DNA of 64,000 nucleotides, from contig CP169086.1 of NCBI GenBank assembly GCA_041890495.1, positions 1,240,001 to 1,304,000 of the forward strand, written 5' to 3'. The translations under genes were made by a program, and so were the position numbers. Shown here in pieces: positions 31,625-42,460 of this stretch; the stretch's first letter is position 1; each line of letters starts with the position of its first letter. Origin of the DNA: Escherichia boydii. GTDB lineage: Bacteria; Pseudomonadota; Gammaproteobacteria; Enterobacterales; Enterobacteriaceae. A model generated the notes under the pieces. It searched no databases and was not told the DNA's origin. It saw only the letters and a list, made by a program, of their open reading frames with translations.

Positions 31625-33040
31625 TTACGCTGATGCCCGAACCGCAGGGCGCAGCCTGCTCAGGCTAAATAAGACCGATCCCGTTGAGGCAATCACCGCA
31701 ATCCACAGCGCCAGATGCACGGCCCGGTCATCAAGCGTTTGATGATCTGACCCTGTAGTCACAGCCAGCAGAACCCCCACCACGGCTGCGCCGAGACACT
31801 GGCCGAATGTCCTCACAATCGACAACACGCCGGAGGCATAGCTGGCATATTCCCGCGCGACGTTAGCGAGCATTTCCCGGTTATTGGGGCTCTGGAAGCA
31901 GCCAAATCCAATACCGCATACCAGACTGCGCAGACAGATATTCCACACGGAAGGATTCTCCGGCAACGTGGCCAGCAGGACCAACCCACCGACAAAAACG
32001 ATCAGCCCGAGGGTCGAGATCAGCGGCGCGGAGATCGTATCCGCCCAGCGACCCGCGTGCGGCGCGATCAGCACGATGCCAATCGGCCACGGGGTAAACA
32101 GCAGCGCCGACACCACCGGGCTGTAGCCATACACGCTCTGAAACAGGAACGGCAGCGCGACAAACGCGATCCCCTGGCTCACAAACGAGGCCAGCGAGGT
32201 CAGCGCGGCGAGGGTGAAGCGCCCGTTTTTGAACATCACCGGCGGCAGTAAAGGATGTTTCGCGCGCCGGATACGCCAGGTAAACGCGAAGGCGCTGACC
32301 AGCGCGAGAACGCCCCAGCAGATGGCCTGCCGGTTAATGTGTTGCGTCACGTGCTGAAGACTGTCGGCCAGCATGATCGCCGAACCTAACAGCGCGGCGG
32401 AGAGCACTGCGCCAGGCGCATCAAAGGGAGTGCGGTCAACGACCGATTCCCGCGGCAATGCCCGCCATGCCAGCAGCAGGGCGATGCTGCCCGGAATAAG
32501 GTTAATGGCGAACAGCCACTGCCAGCTCAGCGCGTCCAGTATTGTTCCGCCGAGTACCGGGGCAATCGCCGTGCTGGAGGCGATAAGCAGGGCGTGCAGC
32601 CCCAGAATGCGGCCCAGCAGCCGGCCCGGAAAAACGGAGCGCAGGATCGCCGGGGCGATACTGAGGGTAGCCGCGCCGCCGATGCCCTGCAGAATTCGCA
32701 TCGCGGTTAACATTTCCGGCGTTGTTGCCAGCGTGCAGCCGAGCGAGGTGAGCGTAAAGGTGGCAAGCCCGGCCAGAAACACCGGGCGATAGCCCACGCG
32801 TGCCGCCAGCGCGGCGAAGATGGCTAGCGTCATTGCCGCTGACAGCAGGTAACCGTTGGCGAACCAGACCGCAACGTTTGCGGGAACCTGCATCGCCCTT
32901 GCCATAGAGGGCAGCGCGATGTTGATCATGGTACCGTCAAAAACGCCCATCAGCGTGGTGGTCATAACGGCGGCCATCACCCTGGCGCGTTCATGCCCGG
33001 GTAAACCTTCATCGCCGGGCTGGTCTGAAAAGAGCGTCAT
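31625..33040 (-). CDS. MFS multidrug exporter, DHA2 (EmrB/QacA) type
   Basis: This protein of about 471 residues starts at ATG 33040 (MTLFSDQPGDEGLPGHERAR), preceded by GGAG at 8-9 bases; longer frames upstream are not supported. It is predicted to have 14 transmembrane helices. The DHA2 signatures are VMTTTLMGVFDGTMINIALP (motif D1) and RILQGIGGAATLSIAPAILR with LGRILGLHALLIASSTAIAP (motif C-like). It exports drugs or toxic metabolites using the proton gradient. It is divergent from a decayed LysR gene that was probably its regulator. Confidence 0.9.
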   Translation of the reverse strand: MTLFSDQPGDEGLPGHERARVMAAVMTTTLMGVFDGTMINIALPSMARAMQVPANVAVWFANGYLLSAAMTLAIFAALAARVGYRPVFLAGLATFTLTSLGCTLATTPEMLTAMRILQGIGGAATLSIAPAILRSVFPGRLLGRILGLHALLIASSTAIAPVLGGTILDALSWQWLFAINLIPGSIALLLAWRALPRESVVDRTPFDAPGAVLSAALLGSAIMLADSLQHVTQHINRQAICWGVLALVSAFAFTWRIRRAKHPLLPPVMFKNGRFTLAALTSLASFVSQGIAFVALPFLFQSVYGYSPVVSALLFTPWPIGIVLIAPHAGRWADTISAPLISTLGLIVFVGGLVLLATLPENPSVWNICLRSLVCGIGFGCFQSPNNREMLANVAREYASYASGVLSIVRTFGQCLGAAVVGVLLAVTTGSDHQTLDDRAVHLALWIAVIASTGSVLFSLSRLRPAVRASA

Positions 33041-33157
33041 CGTCGTTACTCCGAATAAGAATCGTGATGACGAAACTATAATCATGCGGTATACAGGGCG
33101 GAAGACGCAGTATTTGCACTTAATCATTGCACATAACGCCACATCTGAGGAGCCACC

Positions 33158-34049
33158 GTGTCCGATCCTGATTTTAACCTTCTGGTTGCGCTCGACGTTT
33201 TGCTGGCAGAAGCCAGCGTGGCGGGCGCGGCGCGACGTTTGAACCTGAGCACCTCCGCGATGAGCCGCACCCTGAGCCGGCTGCGGGAGGTGACTGGCGA
33301 TCCGATCCTGGTACGGGCCGGTCGTCACATGGTGCTGACGCCCTGGGCCGAAGCCACCCGGGACCGCGCCAGAAGCGCCGTGCACGAGGCGAGGGCAGTG
33401 CTGCAGCCCTCCACCGACGCGCTGAAGGTGGAAAGCCTCGAACGACTGTTCAGACGGTTTTGTAGTGGCGTTTGGTCCAATGCTGATTGCAGCGGTGGCG
33501 AGCGTCGCGCCCGGAGTGTGCATCCGCTTCTCACCGAAACCGGAAAAAACGTCGCGCTACTTGCGGGAGGGGCTTGTCGACCTGGAGATCGGCGTGCAGG
33601 GCAACATGGGGCCTGAAATACGGCTGCAAAGGCTTTTCCAGGATCGGTTTGTAGGCGCGGTGCGCAAGGGGCATCCGCTTTCAGAGCAGCCGGAGATCGG
33701 CCTGAGTGACTATGTTGCCTGGGGGCATGTGGTGGCCTCGCCGGACGGATCGCTGCACGGGTTTGTCGATGAGGCGCTGGCGGAGCGCGGGATGAAGCGC
33801 AAGGTCGCCAGCGTGGTGCCCGGCTTTCCGACGGCGTTATCCGTGGCGCTGGCCTCCGATCTGATTGCCATGGTGCCGGCGTTATACCTGCTCAACCAGG
33901 CGATGACCGAGCGCGTTCACGTCTTTGAACTGCCCTTTAAGACCCGCACTATTACGGTGTCCCAGATGTGGCATCCGCGCATGGAACGAGACCCGGCGCA
34001 TCGCTGGCTCAGGGAAAAGGTCCTTGAGGTGTGCCGCGCTGTTTGCTGA
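33158..34049 (+). pseudogene. LysR-family regulator broken by a small internal deletion
   Basis: The first frame begins at GTG 33158 (MSDPDFNLLVALDVLLAEAS) with a full LysR HTH (AARRLNLSTSAMSRTLSRLR) and ends in sense at ESLERLF near 33449. From there the next frame continues as DGFVVAFGPMLIAAVASVAP, LREGLVDLEIGVQGNMGPEI and so on to TGA at 34047. Homologues have about four more residues plus the right phase between these parts, so a short out-of-phase deletion at 33449-33453 fused them. The start codon, both domains and the C-terminus are otherwise intact, so the lesion is recent. Without it the divergent MFS gene would lose its likely regulator. Confidence 0.85.
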
Positions 34050-34052
34050 CGC

Positions 34053-35507
34053 TCAGAGCACTTTCCCCGGCACGGTGAGGATGAAGCGCGTCGACGCCGC
34101 ATCCGATTCCACGCGGACTTTTCCGCGGTGTGCCGTGACGATGGACTTCACGATGGCAAGCCCAATGCCGCTGCCTTCGCCTTTACGCTGCCTGGACGGA
34201 TCGACGCGATAAAAACGGTCAAACAGCTTCGGCAGATGCGCCTGCGGGATCGGCGTGCCGGGGTTTTCTGTCACCAGTTCAACTTCGTTATCCCATTTTC
34301 GCAGTGAGACCGTCACCGTTTGGCCCGCTGGCGTATAGCGCAGGGCGTTGGATAACAGATTATTGATTGCCCTTCTGAACATCTGCGCATCGCCTTCTAT
34401 CAGACAGGGCGTCCCGTTGAATTTCAGCGCGATGTGGCGTTCTTCCGCCCAGGCTTCGAAGAAATCAAACACCTTGATGACCTCGGCGCTTAAATCAAAC
34501 ATCACCCGATCCGGGATGAGCTGATTATTATCGGCCTGCGCCAGGAACAGCATGTCGCTGACCATGCGGGTCATCCGGTTGTACTCTTCAAGGCTGGAGT
34601 ACAACACATCCTCCAGCTCCTTCGGAGTGCGGTTCTGACTCAGCGCGATCTCCGTTTGCGTCACCAGGTTGGTGATAGGGGTTCTGATTTCGTGCGCGAT
34701 ATCGGCGGAAAAGTTAGCCTGACGGGTAAAGACATCTTCAATCTTTTCAATCATCTGGTTGAAGGAGATGACCAGCTGTTCCAGCTCAACGGGGACGCGG
34801 GAAGGCTCCAGTCGTGCATCCAGGTTTTCGGAGGTGATGTTTTTAATGGCGTTGCTGACGTTACGCAGGGGCAAATGTCCCTGACGCACCGCGATGCGGA
34901 TGACAAGAATAATCAGCAGGCTGATAACCGCGGCAATCGCCAGAAGGTTTTTTTTCAGCGCCTCAAGATAGTGAAGATGAAAATTAATGGAGAGGCCGAT
35001 CAGCATGACGTAGTCCTGGGTTTTGCCCTGCAGCGTCGCCGTGCCTGAGGAGGCGATAATCCGGTACGTTTCCATTTTCATGTCGGACCCGGCATGCATG
35101 GGGTTGGCCGGGTCTTCTACCGTCCAGAGAAACACATCCTGCGCGCGACGGTGTTCGCTAAAGTCCGCCGTGTTCATTGCCGGGCGCAATGTCGCCCCTT
35201 GAGTCGAGCTGAACAGGGTATTGCCCTGCGGATCCAGAAGCAGGACGGCTACGTTGCGGTAGCTGGCGATCGACTCTTTGATCTTACCGATTTTCTTTTG
35301 GTCGGGGTCTGCCGGTGAGTGCAGTATGCGGTGCATCGCGGTGCTGATCTGCTCAAGGTCGCTGATATCCTGCTCGGCAAAGTGCTTCTCAACGGAGTGC
35401 AGCATGAACCAGGTAAAGGCGAAGAAGGCCAATATGGTGGAGAGGCTGATAAAAAAGGTCAGCCGCAGCGCAAGTGAGAACGGGCGTCGAAGGGGCTTAA
35501 CGCGCAT
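34053..35507 (-). CDS. silS: Silver/copper sensor histidine kinase SilS/CusS
   Basis: This 484-residue membrane sensor has a first helix LALRLTFFISLSTILAFFAF, a periplasmic metal-sensing region of about 150 residues, and a second helix LLAIAAVISLLIILVIRIAV. HAMP follows, then HisKA (NFSADIAHEIRTPITNLVTQ, phospho-His in AHEIRTP) and HATPase (AINNLLSNALRYTPAGQTVT, GEGSGIGLAIVKSIV). The text is closer to plasmid SilS than to E. coli CusS as I remember them. The gene overlaps silR by 11 bases and is divergent from silCF-cusBA. It activates SilR when periplasmic Ag+ or Cu+ rises. No silE gene lies beside it, unlike plasmid sil operons. Confidence 0.93.
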   Translation of the reverse strand: MRVKPLRRPFSLALRLTFFISLSTILAFFAFTWFMLHSVEKHFAEQDISDLEQISTAMHRILHSPADPDQKKIGKIKESIASYRNVAVLLLDPQGNTLFSSTQGATLRPAMNTADFSEHRRAQDVFLWTVEDPANPMHAGSDMKMETYRIIASSGTATLQGKTQDYVMLIGLSINFHLHYLEALKKNLLAIAAVISLLIILVIRIAVRQGHLPLRNVSNAIKNITSENLDARLEPSRVPVELEQLVISFNQMIEKIEDVFTRQANFSADIAHEIRTPITNLVTQTEIALSQNRTPKELEDVLYSSLEEYNRMTRMVSDMLFLAQADNNQLIPDRVMFDLSAEVIKVFDFFEAWAEERHIALKFNGTPCLIEGDAQMFRRAINNLLSNALRYTPAGQTVTVSLRKWDNEVELVTENPGTPIPQAHLPKLFDRFYRVDPSRQRKGEGSGIGLAIVKSIVTAHRGKVRVESDAASTRFILTVPGKVL

Positions 35508-36180
35508 CCGGTACCTCCAGCATATAGCCCACGCCGCGCACCGTCTGGATCAGCTTCGGTTCAAAGTCATTATCGATCTTTGCGCGCAGCCGCTTTACCG
35601 CCACGTCAATCGCGTTCGTGTCGCTGTCAAAGTTCATGTCCCATACCTGGGAGGCAATCAGGGAGCGGGGCAGCACTTCCCCCTGATGACGCATGAAAAA
35701 CTCCAGCAGGCTGAACTCCTTGCTGGTGAGCAGGACGCGGCTTCCGGCCCGGCTGACCTTTCTCGACACGAGGTCAACCGTCAGGTCAGCCACCTGTAGC
35801 TGGCTTTCCGCGATCACCGTATTCCCGCGTCTTAACAGCGTCCTTACCCGGGCGAGCAGCTCGGCAAAGGCGAATGGCTTAATCAGGTAATCATCCGCGC
35901 CCAGCTCAAGCCCTTTAACCCGGTGTTCTATCGTACCGAGAGCCGTCAGAAGCAATATGGGCATCCCTTTTCCGGCAGAGCGGAGCATGCGGACAATATC
36001 CCAGCCGTTCACATCGGGCAGCATGATGTCGAGAATCAGCAGATCGTATTCAGCGGTCATGGCGAGATGGTAGCCGTTCAGGCCGTTATCAGCGTGGTCC
36101 ACGACAAACCCCGCTTCAGTGAGCCCCTTGCTGAGGTACTCACCGGTTTTCATTTCGTCTTCAACGATCAGTATTTTCAT
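35497..36180 (-). CDS. silR: Response regulator SilR/CusR
   Basis: This 227-residue OmpR/PhoB-type regulator starts at ATG 36180 (MKILIVEDEMKTGEYLSKGL), with GGGGAG upstream. The receiver has its acceptor aspartate in LLILDIMLPDVNGWDIVRML and the conserved lysine in DDYLIKPFAFAELLARVRTL. The C-terminal winged helix has the usual transactivation loop and KRLRAKIDNDFEPKLIQTVR, GVGYMLE. It binds the palindrome at 36249-36270 and activates the efflux operon. Confidence 0.94.
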   Translation of the reverse strand: MKILIVEDEMKTGEYLSKGLTEAGFVVDHADNGLNGYHLAMTAEYDLLILDIMLPDVNGWDIVRMLRSAGKGMPILLLTALGTIEHRVKGLELGADDYLIKPFAFAELLARVRTLLRRGNTVIAESQLQVADLTVDLVSRKVSRAGSRVLLTSKEFSLLEFFMRHQGEVLPRSLIASQVWDMNFDSDTNAIDVAVKRLRAKIDNDFEPKLIQTVRGVGYMLEVPDAR

Positions 36181-36248
36181 CTTGCTCCCCTGACTGGCTG
36201 CTGATGACATTCTATGGCGCCCGCCACCGTTCACAATGACTTACGTTA

Positions 36249-36270
36249 AAAATGACAACATTGTCATTAT
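36249..36270. promoter_or_regulatory. CusR/SilR box
   Basis: AAAATGACAA, CA, TTGTCATTAT forms an almost perfect palindrome matching the known E. coli cus box (AAAATGACAA-N2-TTGTCATTTT). It lies 69 bases upstream of silR and about 73 upstream of silC, so one operator can serve both directions. Confidence 0.92.
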
Positions 36271-36342
36271 CCCGTCACCCGTCAAACAGGAAGCGTTCCG
36301 TAGAGTAGCCCTAAAACTACACTGGACTTCATTTGAACCGTT

Positions 36343-37728
36343 ATGTTCCTGTTAAAACGACTAAGCATCAGTACGGTATTTATTCTGGCAGGCTGCGTCT
36401 CGCTGGCCCCCGAATATCAGCGCCCGGCGTCACCGGTACCCCAGCAATTTTCGCTCTCGCGCAACGGCCTGACGCCCGCGGTGGTGGGGTATCAGGATAC
36501 CGGCTGGCGCACCTTTTTTGTCGACCCGCAGGTAGCCGGGCTGATTACGGAAGCCCTGAACAATAATCGCGATATAAAAATGGCCGCTCTGAAGGTCGAA
36601 GAGGCCCGGGCGCAGTTCACCGTGACTGATGCGGATCGCTATCCTCAGCTGAATGCCTCTTCGGGCATCACGTACAGCGGTGGGCTGAAAAGTGACAAAC
36701 CCACCACGCAGCAGTACGACGCGGGCCTTGCGCTTGGCTATGAACTCGACTTCTTCGGCAAGCTGAAGAACATGAGCGAGGCTGATCGACAAAACTATTT
36801 CGCCAGCGAAGAGGCCCGTCGCGCGGTACATATTCTGCTCGTTTCTAACGTGTCGCAGAGCTATTTCAACCAGCAGCTGGCGTATAAACAGCTGCGTATT
36901 GCGCGGGATACGCTGGAAAATTACCGGCAGTCATATGCGTTCGTTGAGCAACAGCTGGTGACGGGCAGTACGAACGTCCTGGCGCTGGAACAGGCCCGGG
37001 GACAGATCGAAAGCACGCGTGCAGAGATTGCCAGGCGAGAGGGAGAGCTGGCGCAGGCCAATAATGCCCTGCAGCTGGTCCTCGGGACGTACCGTGCGCT
37101 GCCGGGCGACAGCGGAATGGACGCCAGCGATATTGCGCCGGTAAAACTCCCGCCCCATCTTTCCTCAGCGATACTGCTGCAGCGCCCGGATATTATGGAG
37201 GCGGAGTATCAGCTTAAAGCGGCCGATGCGAATATCGGCGCCGTGCGTGCCGCTTTTTTCCCGTCCATATCTCTAACCAGCGGGCTTTCAACAGGCAGCA
37301 CGGAATTATCCAGCCTGTTCACCGCGGGCAGTGGGATGTGGAATTTTATCCCTAAAATAGACATTCCCATTTTTAACGCGGGCAGGAATAAGGCCAACCT
37401 GAAGCTGGCTGAAATTCGCCAGCAGCAGTCGGTCGTGAATTACGAACAAAAAATACAGGCCGCCTTCAAACAGGTAGCCGATGCGCTCGCGCTGCGGGGG
37501 AGTATTAACCAGCAGCTAGCTGCGCAACAGCGGTATCTTGATTCGCTACGCATCACCCTGCAGCGGGCCAGAGGGTTATATTCCAGCGGCGCTGTCAGCT
37601 ATATCGAAGTGCTTGACGCGGAACGTTCTCTTTTCTCCACGCAGCAAAATATTCTCGATCTTATTTATGCCCGGCAGGTTAATGAAATTAATCTTTTCAC
37701 CGCGCTCGGCGGCGGCTGGGTCGAATAA
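36343..37728 (+). CDS. silC: Silver/copper efflux outer-membrane factor SilC/CusC
   Basis: This 461-residue TolC-family outer-membrane channel has a lipoprotein signal peptide: ISTVFILAGC with the lipid cysteine at about position 18. Typical OMF repeats are GWRTFFVDPQVAGLITEALN, LALGYELDFFGKLKNMSEAD, LQLVLGTYRALP and LLQRPDIMEAEYQLKAADAN, GAVRAAFFPSISLTSGLSTG. Wording is closer to SilC than to CusC. It is the first gene of the efflux operon; the product joins CusB/CusA to span the envelope. Confidence 0.94.
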   Translation: MFLLKRLSISTVFILAGCVSLAPEYQRPASPVPQQFSLSRNGLTPAVVGYQDTGWRTFFVDPQVAGLITEALNNNRDIKMAALKVEEARAQFTVTDADRYPQLNASSGITYSGGLKSDKPTTQQYDAGLALGYELDFFGKLKNMSEADRQNYFASEEARRAVHILLVSNVSQSYFNQQLAYKQLRIARDTLENYRQSYAFVEQQLVTGSTNVLALEQARGQIESTRAEIARREGELAQANNALQLVLGTYRALPGDSGMDASDIAPVKLPPHLSSAILLQRPDIMEAEYQLKAADANIGAVRAAFFPSISLTSGLSTGSTELSSLFTAGSGMWNFIPKIDIPIFNAGRNKANLKLAEIRQQQSVVNYEQKIQAAFKQVADALALRGSINQQLAAQQRYLDSLRITLQRARGLYSSGAVSYIEVLDAERSLFSTQQNILDLIYARQVNEINLFTALGGGWVE

Positions 37729-37755
37729 CGTTATTAATTAAACAGGAAAATAAAT

Positions 37756-38097
37756 ATGCGCAATTCACTTAAGGCTGTTGTATTCGGTGCGATCTCTATT
37801 GTGTTTTCTGCCGGCCTGCAGGCCGAAGTTCATCAGCACGAGGCGATGAGCGACGCCCGTGAAGGTGCCGCAGAGCAGGTTATTACCGGGACCGGTATCG
37901 TGAAAGACATTGATCTTACAAATAAAAAAGTCACGATTTCTCATGAGGCCATCCCGGCGATTGGCTGGCCCGCGATGACCATGCGTTTCACCTTTATTCA
38001 GGCCGATGAGAGCATCAACGCCTTAAAGGTCGGCCGTCACGTTGATTTTTCATTTGTTCAGCAGGGCAATATCTCTTTACTGAAGAGCATTAAATAG
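37756..38097 (+). CDS. silF: Periplasmic metallochaperone SilF/CusF
   Basis: This 113-residue protein has a signal peptide (VVFGAISIVFSAGLQA) and a small OB-fold domain. The metal site is visible in KVTISHEAIPAIGWPAMTMR: the His, the Trp that makes the cation-pi contact and the two Met ligands. It hands Cu+ or Ag+ to CusB. It follows silC by 27 bases and precedes cusB by 11. Confidence 0.93.
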   Translation: MRNSLKAVVFGAISIVFSAGLQAEVHQHEAMSDAREGAAEQVITGTGIVKDIDLTNKKVTISHEAIPAIGWPAMTMRFTFIQADESINALKVGRHVDFSFVQQGNISLLKSIK

Positions 38098-38108
38098 CGA
38101 GAAACGGC

Positions 38109-39341
38109 ATGGCCTCATTAAAAATAAAATACGCTGCCATGATGGTCAGCAGCCTTATTGCGGGAGGGCTGATATCCGTGACGGCCTGGCAGACGCTTTA
38201 TTCATCTGAAAAAACAGAAAATAGCGCTGCGGAAAGAAAGGTTCTTTTCTGGTATGACCCGATGAAACCTGACGTGAAATTCGATAAACCAGGTAAATCG
38301 CCGTTTATGGATATGGATCTGGTGCCGAAATATGCCGATGAAGAGAGTTCTGCGTCTGGTGTGCGCATTGACCCGACTCAGACGCAGAATCTGGGGGTGA
38401 AAACGGCTACCGTCACGCGCGGACCGCTGACTTTTGCCCAGAGTTTCCCGGCGAATGTCAGTTACAACGAGTATCAGTATGCCATTGTGCAGGCTCGCGC
38501 TGCCGGGTTTATCGACAAGGTGTATCCGCTTACCGTGGGCGATAAAGTACAAAAGGGCACACCGCTTCTCGACCTGACCATTCCTGACTGGGTGGAAGCG
38601 CAGAGTGAGTATTTACTGCTGCGCGAAACCGGCGGTACGGCGACCCAGACTGAAGGCATTCTTGAGCGGCTGCGACTGGCGGGAATGCCGGAGGCGGATA
38701 TTCGCCGCCTGATCGCCACGCAAAAAATCCAGACTCGCTTTACGCTCAAAGCGCCCATTGATGGCGTGATCACCGCGTTTGATCTGCGCGCGGGAATGAA
38801 TATCGCCAAAGATAACGTGGTAGCGAAAATTCAGGGTATGGACCCGGTGTGGGTCACTGCTGCGATCCCGGAGTCTATCGCCTGGCTGGTGAAAGATGCC
38901 TCGCAGTTTACCCTCACCGTTCCGGCGCGACCGGATAAAACACTCACCATCCGCAAATGGACGCTGCTACCTGGCGTGGATGCCGCGACCCGCACGCTGC
39001 AGCTGCGTCTGGAAGTCGACAACGCCGACGAGGCGCTAAAACCGGGCATGAACGCCTGGTTGCAACTCAACACCGCCAGCGAACCGATGCTGCTCATTCC
39101 GTCACAAGCGCTGATTGATACCGGCAGCGAACAGCGGGTGATTACCGTTGATGCCGACGGGCGCTTTGTACCGAAACGCGTTGCTGTTTTCCAGGCATCG
39201 CAAGGCGTCACCGCATTACGCTCTGGTCTGGCGGAAGGTGAAAAGGTGGTTTCCAGCGGCCTGTTCCTGATTGATTCCGAAGCCAATATTTCTGGCGCAC
39301 TGGAGCGGATGCGCTCTGAAAGTGCTACCCATGCGCATTGA
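38109..39341 (+). CDS. cusB: Efflux periplasmic adaptor CusB with a SilB-like N-terminus (mosaic)
   Basis: This 410-residue membrane fusion protein links CusA to SilC/CusC and takes metal from CusF. Residues 1 to about 55 read MASLKIKYAAMMVSSLIAGG, as in SilB (E. coli CusB starts MKKIALIISAMIAGG). From FDKPGKSPFMDMDLVPKYAD to the end at RMRSESATHAH the sequence appears identical or nearly so to E. coli CusB as I remember it, including ADEESSASGVRIDPTQTQNL. The N-terminal metal-binding methionines (FWYDPMKP and PFMDMDL) are kept. The junction falls in a stretch conserved between SilB and CusB, a natural point for homologous recombination. The protein should work because both halves belong to one family. 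Confidence 0.92.
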   Translation: MASLKIKYAAMMVSSLIAGGLISVTAWQTLYSSEKTENSAAERKVLFWYDPMKPDVKFDKPGKSPFMDMDLVPKYADEESSASGVRIDPTQTQNLGVKTATVTRGPLTFAQSFPANVSYNEYQYAIVQARAAGFIDKVYPLTVGDKVQKGTPLLDLTIPDWVEAQSEYLLLRETGGTATQTEGILERLRLAGMPEADIRRLIATQKIQTRFTLKAPIDGVITAFDLRAGMNIAKDNVVAKIQGMDPVWVTAAIPESIAWLVKDASQFTLTVPARPDKTLTIRKWTLLPGVDAATRTLQLRLEVDNADEALKPGMNAWLQLNTASEPMLLIPSQALIDTGSEQRVITVDADGRFVPKRVAVFQASQGVTALRSGLAEGEKVVSSGLFLIDSEANISGALERMRSESATHAH

Positions 39342-42300
39342 GGGAATAACCAATGATTGAATGGATTATTCGTCGCTCGGTGGCGAACCGTTTTTTGGTG
39401 CTGATGGGCGCGTTGTTTCTGAGCATCTGGGGCACCTGGACCATCATTAATACGCCAGTGGATGCGCTGCCGGATCTCTCCGATGTGCAGGTTATTATTA
39501 AAACCAGCTATCCCGGTCAGGCACCACAAATCGTTGAAAATCAGGTGACTTATCCGCTAACCACCACCATGTTGTCGGTGCCTGGCGCGAAGACTGTGCG
39601 CGGTTTCTCACAGTTTGGCGACTCTTATGTGTATGTCATTTTCGAAGATGGCACCGATCCGTACTGGGCGCGTTCGCGGGTGCTGGAGTACCTCAACCAG
39701 GTACAGGGTAAGCTGCCTGCGGGAGTCAGCGCCGAGCTGGGGCCAGATGCCACGGGTGTTGGCTGGATCTATGAATATGCACTGGTGGATCGCAGCGGTA
39801 AGCACGATCTGGCCGATTTACGCTCATTACAGGACTGGTTTCTCAAATATGAGCTGAAAACCATCCCTGACGTTGCGGAAGTGGCGTCGGTGGGTGGTGT
39901 GGTGAAAGAGTATCAGGTGGTTATCGATCCCCAGCGCCTGGCGCAGTATGGCATCAGTCTCGCCGAAGTAAAAAGCGCGCTGGATGCTTCAAACCAGGAA
40001 GCGGGCGGTTCGTCGATCGAACTGGCGGAAGCGGAATATATGGTGCGCGCCAGCGGCTATCTGCAAACGCTCGACGACTTTAATCACATCGTTTTAAAAG
40101 CCAGTGAAAATGGCGTGCCCGTTTATCTGCGCGATGTTGCGAAGGTCCAGATTGGCCCGGAGATGCGCCGGGGCATTGCCGAACTAAACAGCGAAGGCGA
40201 AGTGGCGGGCGGGGTGGTGATCCTGCGATCCGGCAAAAACGCCCGAGAAGTGATCGCCGCCGTGAAGGACAAACTGGAAACGCTGAAAAGTAGTCTGCCG
40301 GAAGGCGTGGAGATAGTTACAACATACGATCGCAGCCAGCTCATTGACCGCGCCATCGACAACCTCAGCGGCAAGTTGCTGGAAGAGTTTATTGTGGTGG
40401 CGGTAGTCTGTGCGCTGTTTCTCTGGCATGTGCGCTCGGCGCTGGTGGCGATTATTTCGTTGCCGCTGGGGTTGTGTATTGCTTTTATTGTCATGCACTT
40501 CCAGGGACTGAATGCCAATATTATGTCGTTGGGTGGCATTGCGATTGCCGTCGGGGCGATGGTCGATGCTGCTATCGTCATGATCGAGAATGCGCATAAA
40601 CGGCTGGAAGAGTGGCAGCACCAGCATCCTGACGCCACGCTGGATAATAAAACGCGCTGGCAGGTGATCACCGATGCGTCTGTTGAAGTGGGGCCGGCGC
40701 TATTTATCAGTCTGCTGATTATCACGTTGTCGTTTATCCCGATCTTCACCCTGGAAGGGCAGGAAGGGCGTCTGTTTGGCCCGTTGGCGTTCACCAAAAC
40801 GTATGCGATGGCGGGTGCGGCGCTGCTGGCGATCGTAGTGATCCCGATCCTGATGGGCTACTGGATCCGTGGCAAAATTCCGCCGGAAAGCAGTAACCCG
40901 CTCAATCGCTTTTTGATTCGTGTTTATCATCCGCTGTTGCTGAAAGTACTGCACTGGCCGAAAACCACGCTGCTGGTGGCGGCGCTTTCGGTGCTGACGG
41001 TTCTCTGGCCGCTCAATAAAGTTGGCGGGGAATTTTTACCGCAGATCAATGAAGGCGACTTGTTGTATATGCCATCGACGCTGCCGGGGATTTCCGCAGC
41101 AGAGGCGGCGAGTATGCTGCAAAAAACCGACAAGCTAATTATGAGCGTACCTGAAGTGGCGCGGGTATTTGGCAAAACCGGGAAAGCGGAAACCGCCACC
41201 GATTCTGCTCCGCTGGAGATGGTAGAAACGACCATCCAGCTTAAGCCGCAGGAGCAGTGGCGGCCAGGCATGACGATGGACAAAATCATTGAGGAACTGG
41301 ATAACACCGTGCGGCTGCCGGGGCTGGCGAATCTGTGGGTGCCGCCAATTCGTAACCGTATCGATATGCTCTCAACCGGCATTAAAAGCCCCATCGGCAT
41401 TAAAGTTTCCGGCACTGTGCTGGCGGATATCGACGCGATGGCTGAGCAAATTGAAGAAGTAGCGCGAACGGTGCCAGGCGTAGCTTCTGCGCTTGCCGAG
41501 CGGCTGGAAGGTGGGCGCTATATCAACGTTGAGATTAACCGTGAAAAAGCCGCACGTTACGGTATGACGGTGGCGGATGTGCAGTTGTTTGTGACTTCTG
41601 CGGTGGGCGGGGCGATGGTTGGCGAAACGGTGGAAGGGATTGCCCGTTATCCAATTAATCTGCGTTATCCGCAAAGCTGGCGCGATAGTCCGCAGGCACT
41701 GCGCCAGCTGCCGATCCTGACGCCGATGAAGCAGCAAATCACCCTGGCAGACGTGGCCGACATTAAAGTCTCTACCGGACCGTCGATGCTGAAAACCGAG
41801 AATGCGCGCCCGACGAGCTGGATTTATATCGATGCCCGCGATCGTGACATGGTGTCGGTGGTTCACGATTTGCAAAAAGCGATAGCTGAAAAAGTGCAGT
41901 TAAAACCGGGCACCAGCGTGGCATTCTCCGGGCAGTTCGAGCTACTGGAGCGCGCCAACCATAAGCTTAAACTCATGGTGCCGATGACGTTGATGATTAT
42001 CTTCGTGCTGTTGTATCTGGCGTTCCGTCGGGTGGGCGAAGCGTTGCTGATTATCAGCAGCGTACCGTTTGCGCTGGTGGGCGGCATCTGGTTGCTGTGG
42101 TGGATGGGCTTTCATCTTTCCGTGGCGACGGGCACTGGCTTTATCGCCCTCGCCGGGGTCGCCGCCGAATTTGGCGTGGTGATGCTGATGTATTTACGTC
42201 ACGCCATAGAGGCCGTGCCGTCGTTGAATAATCCACAAACATTCAGCGAGCAGAAGCTGGATGAGGCGTTATATCACGGCGCGGTCCTGCGCGTGCGCCC

Positions 42301-42460
42301 GAAAGCGATGACGGTGGCGGTGATTATCGCCGGTCTGCTGCCGATTCTGTGGGGAACGGGGGCTGGTTCAGAGGTGATGAGCCGGATTGCCGCGCCGATG
42401 ATTGGCGGCATGATCACCGCACCTTTGCTGTCGCTGTTTATTATCCCGGCGGCGTATAAG
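38275..42460 (+). other. Probable recombination tract: E. coli-like cusBA core inside a sil-type operon
   Basis: The tract begins in the codons for FDKPGKSPFMDMDLVPKYA of cusB and ends in those for IIPAAYKL of cusA. Inside, both proteins follow E. coli CusB and CusA; outside, SilS, SilR, SilC, SilF, the CusB N-terminus and the CusA C-terminus follow the Sil-like lineage. Both edges lie in stretches conserved between the two lineages. The call rests on remembered protein sequences, not on an alignment. Confidence 0.6.
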
